From Syntrophorhabdaceae bacterium (GTDB taxonomy: Bacteria; Desulfobacterota; Syntrophorhabdia; Syntrophorhabdales; Syntrophorhabdaceae), in NCBI GenBank assembly GCA_028713955.1, contig JAQTNJ010000005.1:1389-43344 (forward strand): a stretch of 41,956 nucleotides of DNA, in the 5' to 3' direction. The position numbers and the translations under genes are program-made. Every line of letters begins with the position of its first letter. The stretch's first letter is position 1. The notes under the pieces are model-generated. The model searched no databases. It was not told the origin of the DNA and saw nothing but the letters and a program-made list of their open reading frames with translations. Of this stretch, positions 31,885 to 41,420 are shown one piece after another.

Positions 31885-32325
31885 ATGATGAACGGGGTCA
31901 GGGTCAGGAAGATTACCGTTAAAGACGTTCCACAGATAATTGAGATCCAGGAGTCCATCACAAAGAAAAAGGTCTCGAAGGCATGGACACAGAGCATAGA
32001 AGCTCACCTCAAAAAACAGGATGTTGCCGGATTTGTCGCCTTACGGGATGAAGGGGTCGTAGGGTTCATTATAGGCGAGATCAAGGGACCGGGGTTCGGG
32101 ATTGAAAAGAGCGGGTGGATTGTCGTAGTCGGTGTATGTGCCCGGTGTATGGGTATAGGCATAGGACAGGCATTGGCAAAGAAGCTCTTTGAATACTTTA
32201 GAAAAAAGGGGATTCAGGATATTTACACGGCAGTGCGGTGGGATGCCATAGATATGCTTTCATTTTTCAAATCAACCGGCTTCGACCGTTCAGAGTTCAT
32301 TAATCTCGGAAAACATTTGGAGTGA
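31885..32325 (+). CDS. GNAT-family N-acetyltransferase
   Basis: A 146-residue protein with the GNAT fold: VRKITVKDVPQIIEIQ at the N-terminus, GFIIGEIKG as strand 4, and acetyl-CoA-binding motif A as VVVGVCARCMGIGIGQALAKKLFEYF, where the usual R/Q-x-x-G-x-G/A loop is RCMGIGIG. The C-terminus has the SFFKSTGF motif. Substrate unknown; cotranscribed with the small DNA-binding-like protein. Confidence 0.88.
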   Translation: MMNGVRVRKITVKDVPQIIEIQESITKKKVSKAWTQSIEAHLKKQDVAGFVALRDEGVVGFIIGEIKGPGFGIEKSGWIVVVGVCARCMGIGIGQALAKKLFEYFRKKGIQDIYTAVRWDAIDMLSFFKSTGFDRSEFINLGKHLE

Positions 32326-32400
32326 TGGAAGACCGTTCTCATAAGGCCTTCGGCAGAGGCTATGAAAAAAGAAAAGAAACAGGAAAAGGAGAGCTGAGAA

Positions 32401-33144
32401 ATGTGGGAGAATATCAGTTCCGAAAAATGTAGGTCTTACATTCAAAGTCACTTTTTCCAGAAGGGCAAAAGTATTTCCGAAGCTTCCGTAAAACCGGCAA
32501 TAACGATCTCACGGGCAGAAGGTGCGGGCGGTCTTACGGTCGCTTCCGAGCTGGCGGACTACCTGCAGGCACACGTTCCGTCTCATGAGGTATGGACCGT
32601 TTTCTCTCGTCATCTCGTGGCAAAAGTGCTGGAGGAACACAACCACCGCAAGAACATCGGCGATTTCATGAAGGAAGACCACAAGGCGATGCTGACCGAT
32701 GCGCTTGAGGAGCTGCTGGGTTTGCACCCTTCAACCTGGACGCTTGTTGAACAGACTAACGCAACGATCCGGCGCCTTGCGAAAACAGGGAATGTTATTC
32801 TGGTGGGCCGGGGGAGCAGCGTCGTCACCAGCAAACTGAAGAACGTCTTTCATGTGCGCCTGACAGGGTCGCTTGAAAAGAGGATCGAGCAGGCGCAGAA
32901 GGTCTTTGGTTACGATGAGAGATCAGCCGCCCATTATATCAAGAAAAAGGACCAGGCACGCAGGCGCTACATAAAGGATAACTTCGACAGAGAGGTCGAT
33001 GACCCATTGCTTTACCACGTCACCATTAATACGGATCTTGTCGGGCACGCCGAGGCTGCCCGTTTGGTAGGCGATGAGGTAATCAAGCGTTTCAGGCTGG
33101 ACAGCCTTGCGAAAACAATGGCAAGTGTGAGCCGTGTAGCGTAA
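32401..33144 (+). CDS. Cytidylate-kinase-like family protein
   Basis: A 247-residue protein resembling the cytidylate kinase-2 family. ITISRAEGAGGLTVASELADYL is the N-terminal segment that stands in for the P-loop, with the typical ISR-GAGG pattern. GNVILVGRGSSVV, FHVRLTGSLEKRI and YIKKKDQARRRYIKDNF complete the fold, the last resembling the lid. Typical cytidylate kinases have G-x-x-G-x-GK; here GK is missing, so the nucleotide substrate is unsure. It ends 33 bp before the V-ATPase operon. Confidence 0.8.
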   Translation: MWENISSEKCRSYIQSHFFQKGKSISEASVKPAITISRAEGAGGLTVASELADYLQAHVPSHEVWTVFSRHLVAKVLEEHNHRKNIGDFMKEDHKAMLTDALEELLGLHPSTWTLVEQTNATIRRLAKTGNVILVGRGSSVVTSKLKNVFHVRLTGSLEKRIEQAQKVFGYDERSAAHYIKKKDQARRRYIKDNFDREVDDPLLYHVTINTDLVGHAEAARLVGDEVIKRFRLDSLAKTMASVSRVA

Positions 33145-33177
33145 CGGCAGGAGATCATTTTCTATGGAGGCTCTACC

Positions 33178-33486
33178 ATGCAGGATATAATCCAAAAGAT
33201 AGTCGCGACGGAAGATGAAGCGAAGACTACTGTCGAAGCAGCCCGGACTGAAGCGGATCGCATTGTATCAGACGCTCAAAAAAAAGGACAGGAAATTGTT
33301 GATCGGGCCCGTCAGGAGGCGTTCATCGAGGCTGAAAGGATCATAAAGGATGCAGTAGAAAAGGCCGAGCAAGAGAAAGAAACCCTTTTGGCTGACGCCG
33401 TTGCTAAGGTTGAAAGCCAGATCCAGCTCGAGCCGGCAAGCAGGAAATCGGCTATAGAAGGGGTGGTCCGTTGCGTATGCGAATAA
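33178..33486 (+). CDS. V-type ATPase peripheral-stalk subunit (H/G-like)
   Basis: A 102-residue protein that is almost entirely a charged coiled coil (AKTTVEAARTEADRIVSDAQKKGQEIVDRARQEA and onward), as in archaeal/bacterial V-ATPase subunit H or eukaryotic G. It would pair with subunit E as the peripheral stalk. It is the first gene of the operon and overlaps the subunit C start. Confidence 0.8.
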   Translation: MQDIIQKIVATEDEAKTTVEAARTEADRIVSDAQKKGQEIVDRARQEAFIEAERIIKDAVEKAEQEKETLLADAVAKVESQIQLEPASRKSAIEGVVRCVCE

Positions 33487-34583
33487 ACATAGTCGACCCA
33501 GGCGATACTTCGGTCGCTGCACCGACGTGGCGAACAACAAAAGATATGGATTATCTCGCTGCCCGTCTTCATGGCCGTAAAAGCCGCATGGCTGAGGCTG
33601 AGCGCCTCGACAGTCTGTGTCGCATCGGAAGTCTTGGGGAATTTTTTCATGTGGTCTTTCCAGAGTCCCAGATTAGCGGAGTCCTTGATTTCCAGCGCTC
33701 GTTGGTCTATGAACTTGCCGGCGAATTATCAGGATTCCGCGCTAATATATCAGGCCCGGGAGTTAATCTCATTAATTGGACGCTCGTCCGGTTTCAGATG
33801 GAAAATTTAAAGGTGCTGATCCGCGCATTTTTAACAAAGGTCCCCATCGAGGACCCCGACGAATACCTCATACCTCTCCCCAAGGAGCTGACACTTGATA
33901 TCCGGGGACTGGCGGAAGTGGAATCTCCGGAAGGTTTTGTCCGGCTGTTCCCAAAGGAGGGGATCCTCAGGAGGAACATGGAGAAGGCCCTCGAGATCTA
34001 TCGCGACAATCCCCGACCGTTCTTCTTTGAAGCAGCACTGGACTGCAGTTATTTTCAGGGGTTGGTATTCAGAATGGAGAAACTCTCGCAGGAAGACCGG
34101 GAGATCATAACGCCAATGGTGCATCAGGAAATTGATATCTTCCACCTGATGTTAATAGCACGGGGAAGATTCCACTATGGCCTGGCGCCATCGATGCTGC
34201 AGCCGTTCCATGTCGAAGGGACCCGGATCAAGCGTTCACTTTTTACCGCCATGCTCAACGACCCTGATCTCTATACATCGGTGGGCCGCGTCGGAGAGCG
34301 CATCTTCGATTCAGTACCTTTTGAATGGGGAACGGGCGACGGATCGAATGCCGTTGATGCATCTGTCCTGGAGGGACTTGCGTGGAATCGATTCTTTCGT
34401 CTGGCAAATATGGCTTTTCGCCGAAGCCACATGGGGTTGGGGGCGATTATGGGTTACGCGGGACTTCGTCGTGTAGAAGTGGCGAACCTCATCACGATCT
34501 CCGAGGGGATCCGGGGAGGCATGGCCGGTGAGACAATACGTGGACGTTTGATACCACGAACTGATTTGTTGAAGGTTGCATGA
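33477..34583 (+). CDS. ntpC: V-type ATPase subunit C (AC39/d-like)
   Basis: A 368-residue central-stalk socket protein linking the rotor ring to the stalk. The start may be ATG 33477 or TTG 33471, both after GGGGTGG and both overlapping the previous gene. Sequence features include DMDYLAARLHGRKSRM, NLINWTLVRFQMENLKVLIRAF and RGRFHYGLAPSMLQPF, consistent with the AC39 fold of three helical repeats. It is followed by a 95-bp spacer with a heptamer repeat. Confidence 0.85.
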   Translation: MRINIVDPGDTSVAAPTWRTTKDMDYLAARLHGRKSRMAEAERLDSLCRIGSLGEFFHVVFPESQISGVLDFQRSLVYELAGELSGFRANISGPGVNLINWTLVRFQMENLKVLIRAFLTKVPIEDPDEYLIPLPKELTLDIRGLAEVESPEGFVRLFPKEGILRRNMEKALEIYRDNPRPFFFEAALDCSYFQGLVFRMEKLSQEDREIITPMVHQEIDIFHLMLIARGRFHYGLAPSMLQPFHVEGTRIKRSLFTAMLNDPDLYTSVGRVGERIFDSVPFEWGTGDGSNAVDASVLEGLAWNRFFRLANMAFRRSHMGLGAIMGYAGLRRVEVANLITISEGIRGGMAGETIRGRLIPRTDLLKVA

Positions 34584-34591
34584 GAACCAAT

Positions 34592-34612
34592 GTGAAAGGT
34601 GAAAGGTGAAAC
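34592..34612 (+). repeat. Heptanucleotide tandem repeat (GTGAAAG)n
   Basis: Three 7-base units GTGAAAG, GTGAAAG, GTGAAAC in the spacer between ntpC and ntpI. The unit is the complement of TTTCAC-C in the beta-barrel gene repeat. Confidence 0.85.
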
Positions 34613-34629
34613 GGAACGGGATAGCCATC

Positions 34630-34686
34630 ATGAACTCGATAAGCGCAGCAAACGCTGAAACTGTTGTGGAGGTAGCCGGTGTTTAG
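34630..34686 (+). CDS. Possible 18-codon leader ORF overlapping ntpI start
   Basis: ATG 34630 opens a short frame ending at TAG 34684-34686, overlapping the GTG of ntpI by eight bases. It may couple translation of ntpI after the spacer. No ribosome site is obvious, so this is tentative. Confidence 0.2.
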   Translation: MNSISAANAETVVEVAGV

Positions 34687-36691
34687 GACGGTACCAATGA
34701 TGCGAGTACACGCGATCGTGCTTGCCCGGGACGAGCGGAAGATGCTCAAGGGACTGGGCGCGTTGGGGGCCGTGCACCTGACGCGCACGCGTTCCGATCC
34801 TGATACGGCGCTTTTCGCTCCCACCGATTTCACCGGGGAACTGACGAGATATGATCGTATCCGCACTCGTATTCAGGCGCTTCGCCAATCACTGGAGATC
34901 GTTCCCTTGTCCAACAGGCAACGTGAGCGCAGGGAGGAGGGTTTAACCCAGGCGCCTTTACCGGCGATGACCGCCGATGAGGCCGAAGCGACCCTCTTTT
35001 CCATAGAACAGCGCAGCTCCGGTTTGTTGGAAGACCGCCAGAGTCTCATACAGCGTCAGAAGGAGTTAACCGTCATGTACGAGCGAGTATCACCCTATCG
35101 TGGGTTCGAGATCCCGCTCACCGGACTTGACGAATATTCCTTTCTCCATTTTGTCACAGGGAGCTTGCCGGAGCAGAACCTTGAGGGTCTTGAAAAAGAG
35201 GTTGGTGATAATGTGGCGCTGCTTCCCCTGACCCGACAAAAAGGACAACAGCGGTTTTTTGCCATCACCACCCGGCTGGGACAACCAGCGCTGGAAAAGG
35301 CGCTGCAACAGGCGGGTTTTCAGCGCGAGATGCTTCCTGTTGTCAAAGGTTCGACGGTGGATAGAACGTCCGAAGAGGCGCAGCGAGAACAAGAACAGTT
35401 GAAGGCGGAATTGGAGCAATTGAACGGCAAGCTCAAGACGATCGCGGCGGAGCTCGCCCCCACCCTGGCTGAGATCGAGGAATTTGCGGATATGGAGTGC
35501 CAACTTCTGGAGGCAAGCCAGAAATTTCCCCGGACAGAAACGACGGTACTGATAGCGGGATGGGTACCGGCCAGCGAAGTGGCGGTTGTAAAACGGCATA
35601 TGGAAGAGATTACCGGCGGCCGGTATGTGCTTGAGGCCACTCCCCCTGACGATTCAACCGGTGAAGAGGTGCCCGTGTTGCTCCGGCACTCGTGGCTTTT
35701 ACGCCCCTTCGAGATGCTGGTATCAGCCTATGGTCTTCCGAACTACCGGGAGCTGGAGCCCACGCTGTTTGTCGCCCTCAGCTACATAGTAATGTTCGGC
35801 ATGATGTTCGGTGATGTGGGGCACGGAGCGGTCCTTGCCGCCTGCGGCCTGATCGCCCTTATCAGGGCCGGACGATCCGAAAAGGTGCAGGACATCGGCG
35901 TGCTCCTTATCTCTGCGGGACTGTCCAGCATCATCTTCGGCGCGGTGTACGGGAGTTACTTCGGCATCGAAACGCTCAAGAAATACGCGCTCTGGCATGA
36001 CCCCCTGGAAGGCGATCCCATACAACTGATGTACGGCGCTATCGGCATCGGTATAGCGCTGATCAGCATCGGGCTCATACTGAATGTCGTCAATCTATTT
36101 CGAAAAGGCGATATCATCGGGGGGATCCTCGACAAGTTCGGCCTCATAGGCCTCTTGTTCTATTGGGGTACGCTGGTTCTCCTGATCTATGGGGCGACCA
36201 TCCGGTCGTGGGGACTCATGGGCATATGCACCATCCTTTTTCTCGCGGTACCCATCATAGGCTGGTCTGTCAAGGAACCGATAGAGCATCTCATGAGGAG
36301 CAAGGCCGGTGGGCACGGTGGTGCACACGGCGGAATGGGAGGGGCTATTATCGAATCGTGCGTCGGTGCCTTTGAGGCCATTCTCAGTTATCTTGCGAAC
36401 ACCATAAGCTTTGTGCGTCTTGCGGCCTATGCCATGAGCCACGCGGCGCTGCTCTTCGCCGCTTTTATGGTGGCCGGGGAGGTCAGAGGTTCTGCCGGGG
36501 GCAGCGTATGGAGTCCGTTGGTCATTATCTTCGGGAACCTTATAGCCATTGTCCTGGAGGGGGTCATTGCTTCGGTACAGGCGCTGCGTCTCGAATATTA
36601 TGAGTTCTTTGGAAAGTTTTTTTCCGGCGGCGGTGAACCATTTGAGCCGTTCCGTCTGACCCCGGGCGGTGTAGAAGACAAACCTCGTTAG
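34679..36691 (+). CDS. ntpI: V-type ATPase subunit I (a-like)
   Basis: A 670-residue stator protein forming the proton/sodium half-channels. GTG 34679 follows GGAGG with six-base spacing. Residues 1-360 are the cytoplasmic coiled-coil part. From about 365 on come seven to eight TM segments, including FVALSYIVMFGMMFGDVGHG, the typical GDVGHG of the family, and ISFVRLAAYAMSHAALLFAAF with the essential arginine. Length is normal. Confidence 0.95.
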   Translation: MFRTVPMMRVHAIVLARDERKMLKGLGALGAVHLTRTRSDPDTALFAPTDFTGELTRYDRIRTRIQALRQSLEIVPLSNRQRERREEGLTQAPLPAMTADEAEATLFSIEQRSSGLLEDRQSLIQRQKELTVMYERVSPYRGFEIPLTGLDEYSFLHFVTGSLPEQNLEGLEKEVGDNVALLPLTRQKGQQRFFAITTRLGQPALEKALQQAGFQREMLPVVKGSTVDRTSEEAQREQEQLKAELEQLNGKLKTIAAELAPTLAEIEEFADMECQLLEASQKFPRTETTVLIAGWVPASEVAVVKRHMEEITGGRYVLEATPPDDSTGEEVPVLLRHSWLLRPFEMLVSAYGLPNYRELEPTLFVALSYIVMFGMMFGDVGHGAVLAACGLIALIRAGRSEKVQDIGVLLISAGLSSIIFGAVYGSYFGIETLKKYALWHDPLEGDPIQLMYGAIGIGIALISIGLILNVVNLFRKGDIIGGILDKFGLIGLLFYWGTLVLLIYGATIRSWGLMGICTILFLAVPIIGWSVKEPIEHLMRSKAGGHGGAHGGMGGAIIESCVGAFEAILSYLANTISFVRLAAYAMSHAALLFAAFMVAGEVRGSAGGSVWSPLVIIFGNLIAIVLEGVIASVQALRLEYYEFFGKFFSGGGEPFEPFRLTPGGVEDKPR

Positions 36692-36707
36692 GCGTAAGGG
36701 AGGATAC

Positions 36708-36735
36708 GTTCAATGTTCAATGTTCAATGTTCAAT
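36708..36735 (+). repeat. Heptanucleotide tandem repeat (GTTCAAT)4
   Basis: Four perfect 7-base units GTTCAAT then a partial GTTA, in the 155-bp gap between ntpI and ntpK. No ORF is disturbed. The gap contains no other gene. Confidence 0.92.
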
Positions 36736-36846
36736 GTTAAGACCAAATAGACCAGAGAAACTATATAAACTCAAGGAACGCAACAAACACTATAAACGGG
36801 ATACCGGAGAGCGTAACACAATCTTAGAAAATATTGGAGGTGTAAT

Positions 36847-37194
36847 ATGACCAAGTTGTTATTTCGGCGAATTGGGCTAATCAATGCGGTTCTGATGGGG
36901 ATGATACTGCCTGGTGCTGTAGTTTTAGCGGCAGAAACTGCGCATGGCGGCGGTGCCCCTACTGACACGATATCAGTGTACAGAGCCATCGGCTTGGGCG
37001 CGGCTGCAGCTTTTGCCATCGCCATAAGCGTTCTCGGCGCAGGCGCCGCCGTAGGAAGGATAGGGTCAGCGGCGCTCGGTGCGGCGGCGGAGAAACCGGA
37101 GCTTTTGACCCGCAGTATCCTCTTCGTGGCATTGGCAGAGGGACTTGCAGTGCTGGGCTTTGCTATCGCTATGATGCTGATACAAAAGATATAA
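36847..37194 (+). CDS. ntpK: V-type ATPase proteolipid subunit K (c-ring)
   Basis: A 115-residue rotor subunit. The first about 30 residues form a signal-like hydrophobic segment (VLMGMILPGAVVLAAE). Then a single two-helix hairpin follows: RAIGLGAAAAFAIAISVLGAGAAVG, loop AALGAAAEKPELLTRS, and LFVALAEGLAVLGFAIAMML with the ion-carrying glutamate in ALAEGLA. One carboxylate per hairpin matches F-type-like 8-kDa proteolipids rather than duplicated eukaryotic c subunits. GGAGG precedes the ATG. Confidence 0.92.
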   Translation: MTKLLFRRIGLINAVLMGMILPGAVVLAAETAHGGGAPTDTISVYRAIGLGAAAAFAIAISVLGAGAAVGRIGSAALGAAAEKPELLTRSILFVALAEGLAVLGFAIAMMLIQKI

Positions 37195-37204
37195 GGGGCC
37201 TATC

Positions 37205-37513
37205 GTGAAGTTTTATTGTATTGCCGACGAGGACACAGCGCGAGGTTTCCGTTTGGCAGGCATAAACGCGCGGGTTGTAGTAACGGCAGAGGAGGCTCGG
37301 TCCGCTATCGATGAAACGACAGAGCGACCTGACTGCGGGGTGATCATCATCACCGAAAAGGTGGCAGCATGGATCAGGCCACAGGTGGAGATGATCCGAC
37401 TGGAGAGGGAACGGCCGCTGATCGTTGAGATACCCGGGCCGGAAGGACCACTGCCAGGGCGTAAGAGCCTGCGTGAATTCGTAGAGGAAGCTGTGGGAGT
37501 GAGTGTTGGTTAA
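37205..37513 (+). CDS. ntpF: V-type ATPase subunit F
   Basis: A 102-residue central-stalk protein starting at GTG 37205 behind AAGGGG. The sequence FYCIADEDTARGFRLAGINARVV and DCGVIIITEKVAAWIRP are the Rossmann-like motifs of subunit F. The end contains PGRKSLREFVEEAVGV. It lies 10 bp after ntpK. Confidence 0.88.
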   Translation: MKFYCIADEDTARGFRLAGINARVVVTAEEARSAIDETTERPDCGVIIITEKVAAWIRPQVEMIRLERERPLIVEIPGPEGPLPGRKSLREFVEEAVGVSVG

Positions 37514-37525
37514 GGGGGTATATGG

Positions 37526-38176
37526 ATGACGACGGATCAAAGCTCTACCGAAAAATTGCGTGAAGAGATCCTGGCAGATGCCGGGAGAGAGGCTGAAAAA
37601 ATTGTCATTCGCGCGAAACAGGACGCGGAAGCTCTTCTGACCAGCGCTGCCGCAGAAGCGGACCGGTTGAGGCAGGAGCGGCTTGATCATGCCCGTACAG
37701 AGGCTGCTCACCAGAGTGAGATGATCCTGGCCACGGTTCCCGTCGAGATCGACCGGTTGCGCGCGGCCCGAGTTGAAGCGTTGCTCGCGACAATATACGA
37801 AGAAGCGAGTGAACAATTGATGGCCCGAGAAGGTTTTGAATATCGCGAGACCGTGATCGCCCTTGCAGCTCATCCGATACGCCAGATGGAAGGCGATGCC
37901 TTTGTCGTGAAGTTGTCAGGCGCAGACCAGGCCATCCTGGGCGGTGCCCTGGCGGAGGAGATCGCTGGCAGAGTCGGGCGGCCGGTAAGCATCACGATCG
38001 CGAACGCACCGGACACTTCAGAAGGCGGCGTTATCGTTGAGGATGGAGAAGCTCGCCAGGTGTGGGATAACCGCTTTTTGAAGAGGTTGGAACGGTTATG
38101 GCCGGAACTGAGGCGACAGATAGCAATGCAGGCGAACTTTGTCCCGAAAACAGGATCAGGAGGAAATAACCCATGA
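37526..38176 (+). CDS. ntpE: V-type ATPase subunit E
   Basis: A 216-residue peripheral-stalk protein. An N-terminal coiled coil (residues 8-75, KIVIRAKQDAEALLTSAAAEADRL) is followed by the globular head with SEGGVIVEDGEARQVWDNRFLKRLERLWPELR, the standard C-terminal signature. Its stop overlaps the ntpA start by ATGA. Confidence 0.88.
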   Translation: MTTDQSSTEKLREEILADAGREAEKIVIRAKQDAEALLTSAAAEADRLRQERLDHARTEAAHQSEMILATVPVEIDRLRAARVEALLATIYEEASEQLMAREGFEYRETVIALAAHPIRQMEGDAFVVKLSGADQAILGGALAEEIAGRVGRPVSITIANAPDTSEGGVIVEDGEARQVWDNRFLKRLERLWPELRRQIAMQANFVPKTGSGGNNP

Positions 38177-39984
38177 CCATTGCTTCCATGACTACTGAAC
38201 CTATGGCAATCCGCATCAGCGGGCCCATTGTGACCGCCGCGGGCATGTACGCGGCACAGATGTATGAAGTTGTGCAGGTAGGCAGCCTGGGCTTGGTGGG
38301 AGAGGTGGTGAAGCTGGTTGGCGATCATGCCACCATTCAAGTGTATGAGGATACCACTATGATAAAGCCCGGAGCGCCAATTCGGTGCACGGGTGCGCCT
38401 CTATCCGTGTGGCTTGGCCCCGGGCTCGTTGGCAACATTTATGACGGTATACAGCGCCCGTTGCCCGGTATCCAGGCTCGTAGCGGCGCCTGGATACGGC
38501 GTGGCGAAAAGGTGGATCCTCTGGATACAGAGAAACTCTGGACCTTCGAGCCCCTTGTAAAACCCGGTGAGGTGGTAGCGGAAGGCCAGGCCATAGGCAA
38601 GGTCGTTGAGACGCCGCTGGTCGATCATCTGATCATGGTACCGCCGGAACTTTCCGGCACGGTCCGTTCCATTGTCGATAAGGGGAATTATAAAATTGTC
38701 GACACTGTGGCCGTTGTGGAAACAACAACAGGACAGCATGATATCACGATGCTTCAGCGATGGCCGGTGCGGGTGCCGCGTCCCATTCGCCAACGGTTGC
38801 GTATCACCGAACCGCTGATCACGGGGCAGCGCATCATTGACACCTTCTTCCCCATCGGCAAGGGCGGTGCCGCTGCAATCCCGGGAGGATTCGGCACGGG
38901 AAAGACGATCACCCAGCACCAGCTCGCGAAATGGTCTGATGCCGATATCATTGTGTTCATCGGTTGCGGGGAACGGGGTAATGAAATGACTGAGGTCCTC
39001 CGTGAGTTTCCGGAACTGAAAGATCCCCGTTCCGGCAGACCCCTGATGGAACGGACCATCCTCATTGCAAACACCTCGAACATGCCCGTGGCGGCCCGGG
39101 AAGTATCAATTTATACAGGCATTACCCTGGCGGAGTATTACAGGGACATGGGCCGATCCGTGGCGGTCTTTGCCGACTCGACGAGCCGTTGGGCGGAGGC
39201 CCTGCGCGAACTGGCGGCAAGGTTGGAAGAGATGCCCGCGGAAGAAGGCTTCCCGGCATCGTTGCCCACCCGGCTCGCGCAGTTTTATGAGCGCGGCGGT
39301 GCTGTTACCACCCTGGCTGGCGATCGGGCTTCGGTAAGCATCGTCGGAGCGGTTAGCCCGCCCGGCGGCGACTTTTCCGAACCTGTCACCCAGCACACGC
39401 GGCGTTTTATCCGCTGTTTTTGGGCACTTGATACAGAGCTGGCCAATGCGCGGCATTACCCTTCGATCCATTGGCTGCACTCGTACTCGGAGTACGTGGA
39501 AGATGTGGATCTCTGGTGGAAGAAAGAAGCTCCCGACTGGGTCGAGTTGCGCACGGAAGCACTGACGCTGCTCCAGCGGGAAGAACGTCTCCAGCAGATC
39601 GTTCAACTCGTGGGGCCGGATGTCCTGCCCGACGGGCAACGCTTGATCCTTTTTATTGCCGAGATCATGAAAGACGGTTTTCTCGCCCAAAGCGCCTTTG
39701 ACGAAAACGATATGTACTGTGCGCCGGAACGGCAGGTCGCCCTTCTGCGTATCATACTTACCTTCTATCACAGGGGCCGTGACTTGATCCAGGGAGGGGT
39801 TCCGCTAATGCGAATCCGTTCTTTAAACTGTGTACCACAGATAATGCGGGCGAAGTCGGCTTTCGGCAACGATGAACTCGAAAAACTTGAGGAACTGAAA
39901 CAGATGATCGCGGAAGAGACGGAAGCGCTTGCAAAAGAGTATACCAAGGAGGGCACCTTACCATGCACACCACCTTCGACGTAG
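38173..39984 (+). CDS. ntpA: V-type ATPase catalytic subunit A
   Basis: A 603-residue catalytic subunit; ATG follows AGGAGG. Walker A is [14 protein letters not shown] near residues 234-247; the family-specific bulge domain precedes it ([22 protein letters not shown]). Walker B and catalytic regions include [15 protein letters not shown] and [18 protein letters not shown], and [13 protein letters not shown] is the nucleotide-site aromatic segment. This is the hydrolysing or synthesising subunit of the rotor. Confidence 0.97.
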   Translation: MTIASMTTEPMAIRISGPIVTAAGMYAAQMYEVVQVGSLGLVGEVVKLVGDHATIQVYEDTTMIKPGAPIRCTGAPLSVWLGPGLVGNIYDGIQRPLPGIQARSGAWIRRGEKVDPLDTEKLWTFEPLVKPGEVVAEGQAIGKVVETPLVDHLIMVPPELSGTVRSIVDKGNYKIVDTVAVVETTTGQHDITMLQRWPVRVPRPIRQRLRITEPLITGQRIIDTFFPIGKGGAAAIPGGFGTGKTITQHQLAKWSDADIIVFIGCGERGNEMTEVLREFPELKDPRSGRPLMERTILIANTSNMPVAAREVSIYTGITLAEYYRDMGRSVAVFADSTSRWAEALRELAARLEEMPAEEGFPASLPTRLAQFYERGGAVTTLAGDRASVSIVGAVSPPGGDFSEPVTQHTRRFIRCFWALDTELANARHYPSIHWLHSYSEYVEDVDLWWKKEAPDWVELRTEALTLLQREERLQQIVQLVGPDVLPDGQRLILFIAEIMKDGFLAQSAFDENDMYCAPERQVALLRIILTFYHRGRDLIQGGVPLMRIRSLNCVPQIMRAKSAFGNDELEKLEELKQMIAEETEALAKEYTKEGTLPCTPPST

Positions 39985-41411
39985 AAGACCGGGGATTGCA
40001 GTACATAGGTTCGTCACGCATCGAGGGACCGTTGGTTGTAGTGGAACGGGTCCGTGATGTGGGTTACGATGAGATTGTTGAGATTCTCGATTCCACCTGC
40101 CGTTCCCGTCTGGGCCGCGTCCTTGACATTTCCGAAAGCCAGGCTGTGATACAGGTCCTCGAGGGTACGACGGGACTCTCGAACGAGGCCTTGCGTACCC
40201 GCTTCCTGGGAGAAAGCTTTCTCCTGCCCGTATCCAGGCATATGTTGGGCCGCGTGTTTGACGGTCTCGGCCGCCCGGCAGATGGCGGTTCACCCGCGCT
40301 CTCCGCCGAGCGGCGTGATGTCAACGGAATGCCCATAAATCCTTATGCGCGGCGCTATCCGCGGGAATTCATACAGACCGGTTTATCTGCCATTGATGGG
40401 ATGAATGCGCTGGTCCGAGGCCAGAAGCTGCCCATCTTTTCCGGAAACGGTCTGCCCCACGACCGTGTGTCTGCCCAGATCATGAGGCAGGCACGCCTGC
40501 TGGAAGAAGAGGTTGAGTTCTCGATTGTCTTCGCCGCCATGGGCGTGAAGCATGATGTGGCTGAATTTTTCATCCGTAATTTCCGGGAATCCGGCGCCCT
40601 TGCCCGTGCCGCCATGTTCTTTTCCTTAGCTGACGCACCGAGCGTGGAACGTCTCCTTACGCCGCGCGTCGCCCTGACCCTGGCGGAACATTTGGCTTTT
40701 GACTGCGGCCAGCACGTGCTGGTATTGCTGACGGATATGACAAACTATTGTGAGAGCCTTCGCGAAGTGGGCACGGCACGGGGCGAGATTCCGGGCCGCA
40801 AAGGATATCCGGGCTATCTCTACTCCGATCTTGCCAGCATCTACGAACGGGCCGGCCGTATTGAAGGCTCGCCGGGATCGATCACCCAGATGGCCATTCT
40901 GACCATGCCCGCCGACGATATCAGCCATCCTGTCCCCGATCTCACTGGCTACATCACGGAAGGACAGATCGTGCTGGATCGGGAACTATTTCAGCGCGGT
41001 GTTTACCCGCCCATCGCCGGCCTTCCAAGCCTGTCACGCATCATGAAGGATGGCGTGGGGAAAGGCTACACCCGTGAGGATCATCCGATACTCGCAAGCC
41101 AGTTGTTCGCCTGCTACGCTTACGTAAAGAGGGTGCGCGGGCTGGCCGATGTCATCGGGGAAGAGGAATTGAGCGCCCTCGATAAGCAATACCTGAAGTT
41201 CGGCGAAGCCTTTGAAATGCGTTTTCTGAATCAGGGCGAGTACGAGAACCGGTCCATCGAAACCACGCTCGAACTCGGCTGGGATGTACTGTCCACATTG
41301 CCCAAGGATGAGCTGCACCGCGTAAGCGACGCCCTGCTGAAGAAATACTACCACGAGAAAGAGGAGGCACCTGTCTGCGCGACACCGCTTGAAGGAGGCG
41401 CAGCCGGGTAA
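39963..41411 (+). CDS. ntpB: V-type ATPase regulatory subunit B
   Basis: A 482-residue non-catalytic partner of subunit A, starting at 39963 behind GGAGGGC and overlapping ntpA by 22 bases. It keeps the shared fold ([21 protein letters not shown]) but lacks the Walker A lysine, as expected for subunit B. Other markers are [17 protein letters not shown] and [18 protein letters not shown]. Confidence 0.96.
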   Translation: MHTTFDVEDRGLQYIGSSRIEGPLVVVERVRDVGYDEIVEILDSTCRSRLGRVLDISESQAVIQVLEGTTGLSNEALRTRFLGESFLLPVSRHMLGRVFDGLGRPADGGSPALSAERRDVNGMPINPYARRYPREFIQTGLSAIDGMNALVRGQKLPIFSGNGLPHDRVSAQIMRQARLLEEEVEFSIVFAAMGVKHDVAEFFIRNFRESGALARAAMFFSLADAPSVERLLTPRVALTLAEHLAFDCGQHVLVLLTDMTNYCESLREVGTARGEIPGRKGYPGYLYSDLASIYERAGRIEGSPGSITQMAILTMPADDISHPVPDLTGYITEGQIVLDRELFQRGVYPPIAGLPSLSRIMKDGVGKGYTREDHPILASQLFACYAYVKRVRGLADVIGEEELSALDKQYLKFGEAFEMRFLNQGEYENRSIETTLELGWDVLSTLPKDELHRVSDALLKKYYHEKEEAPVCATPLEGGAAG

Positions 41412-41420
41412 AATAGTTCC

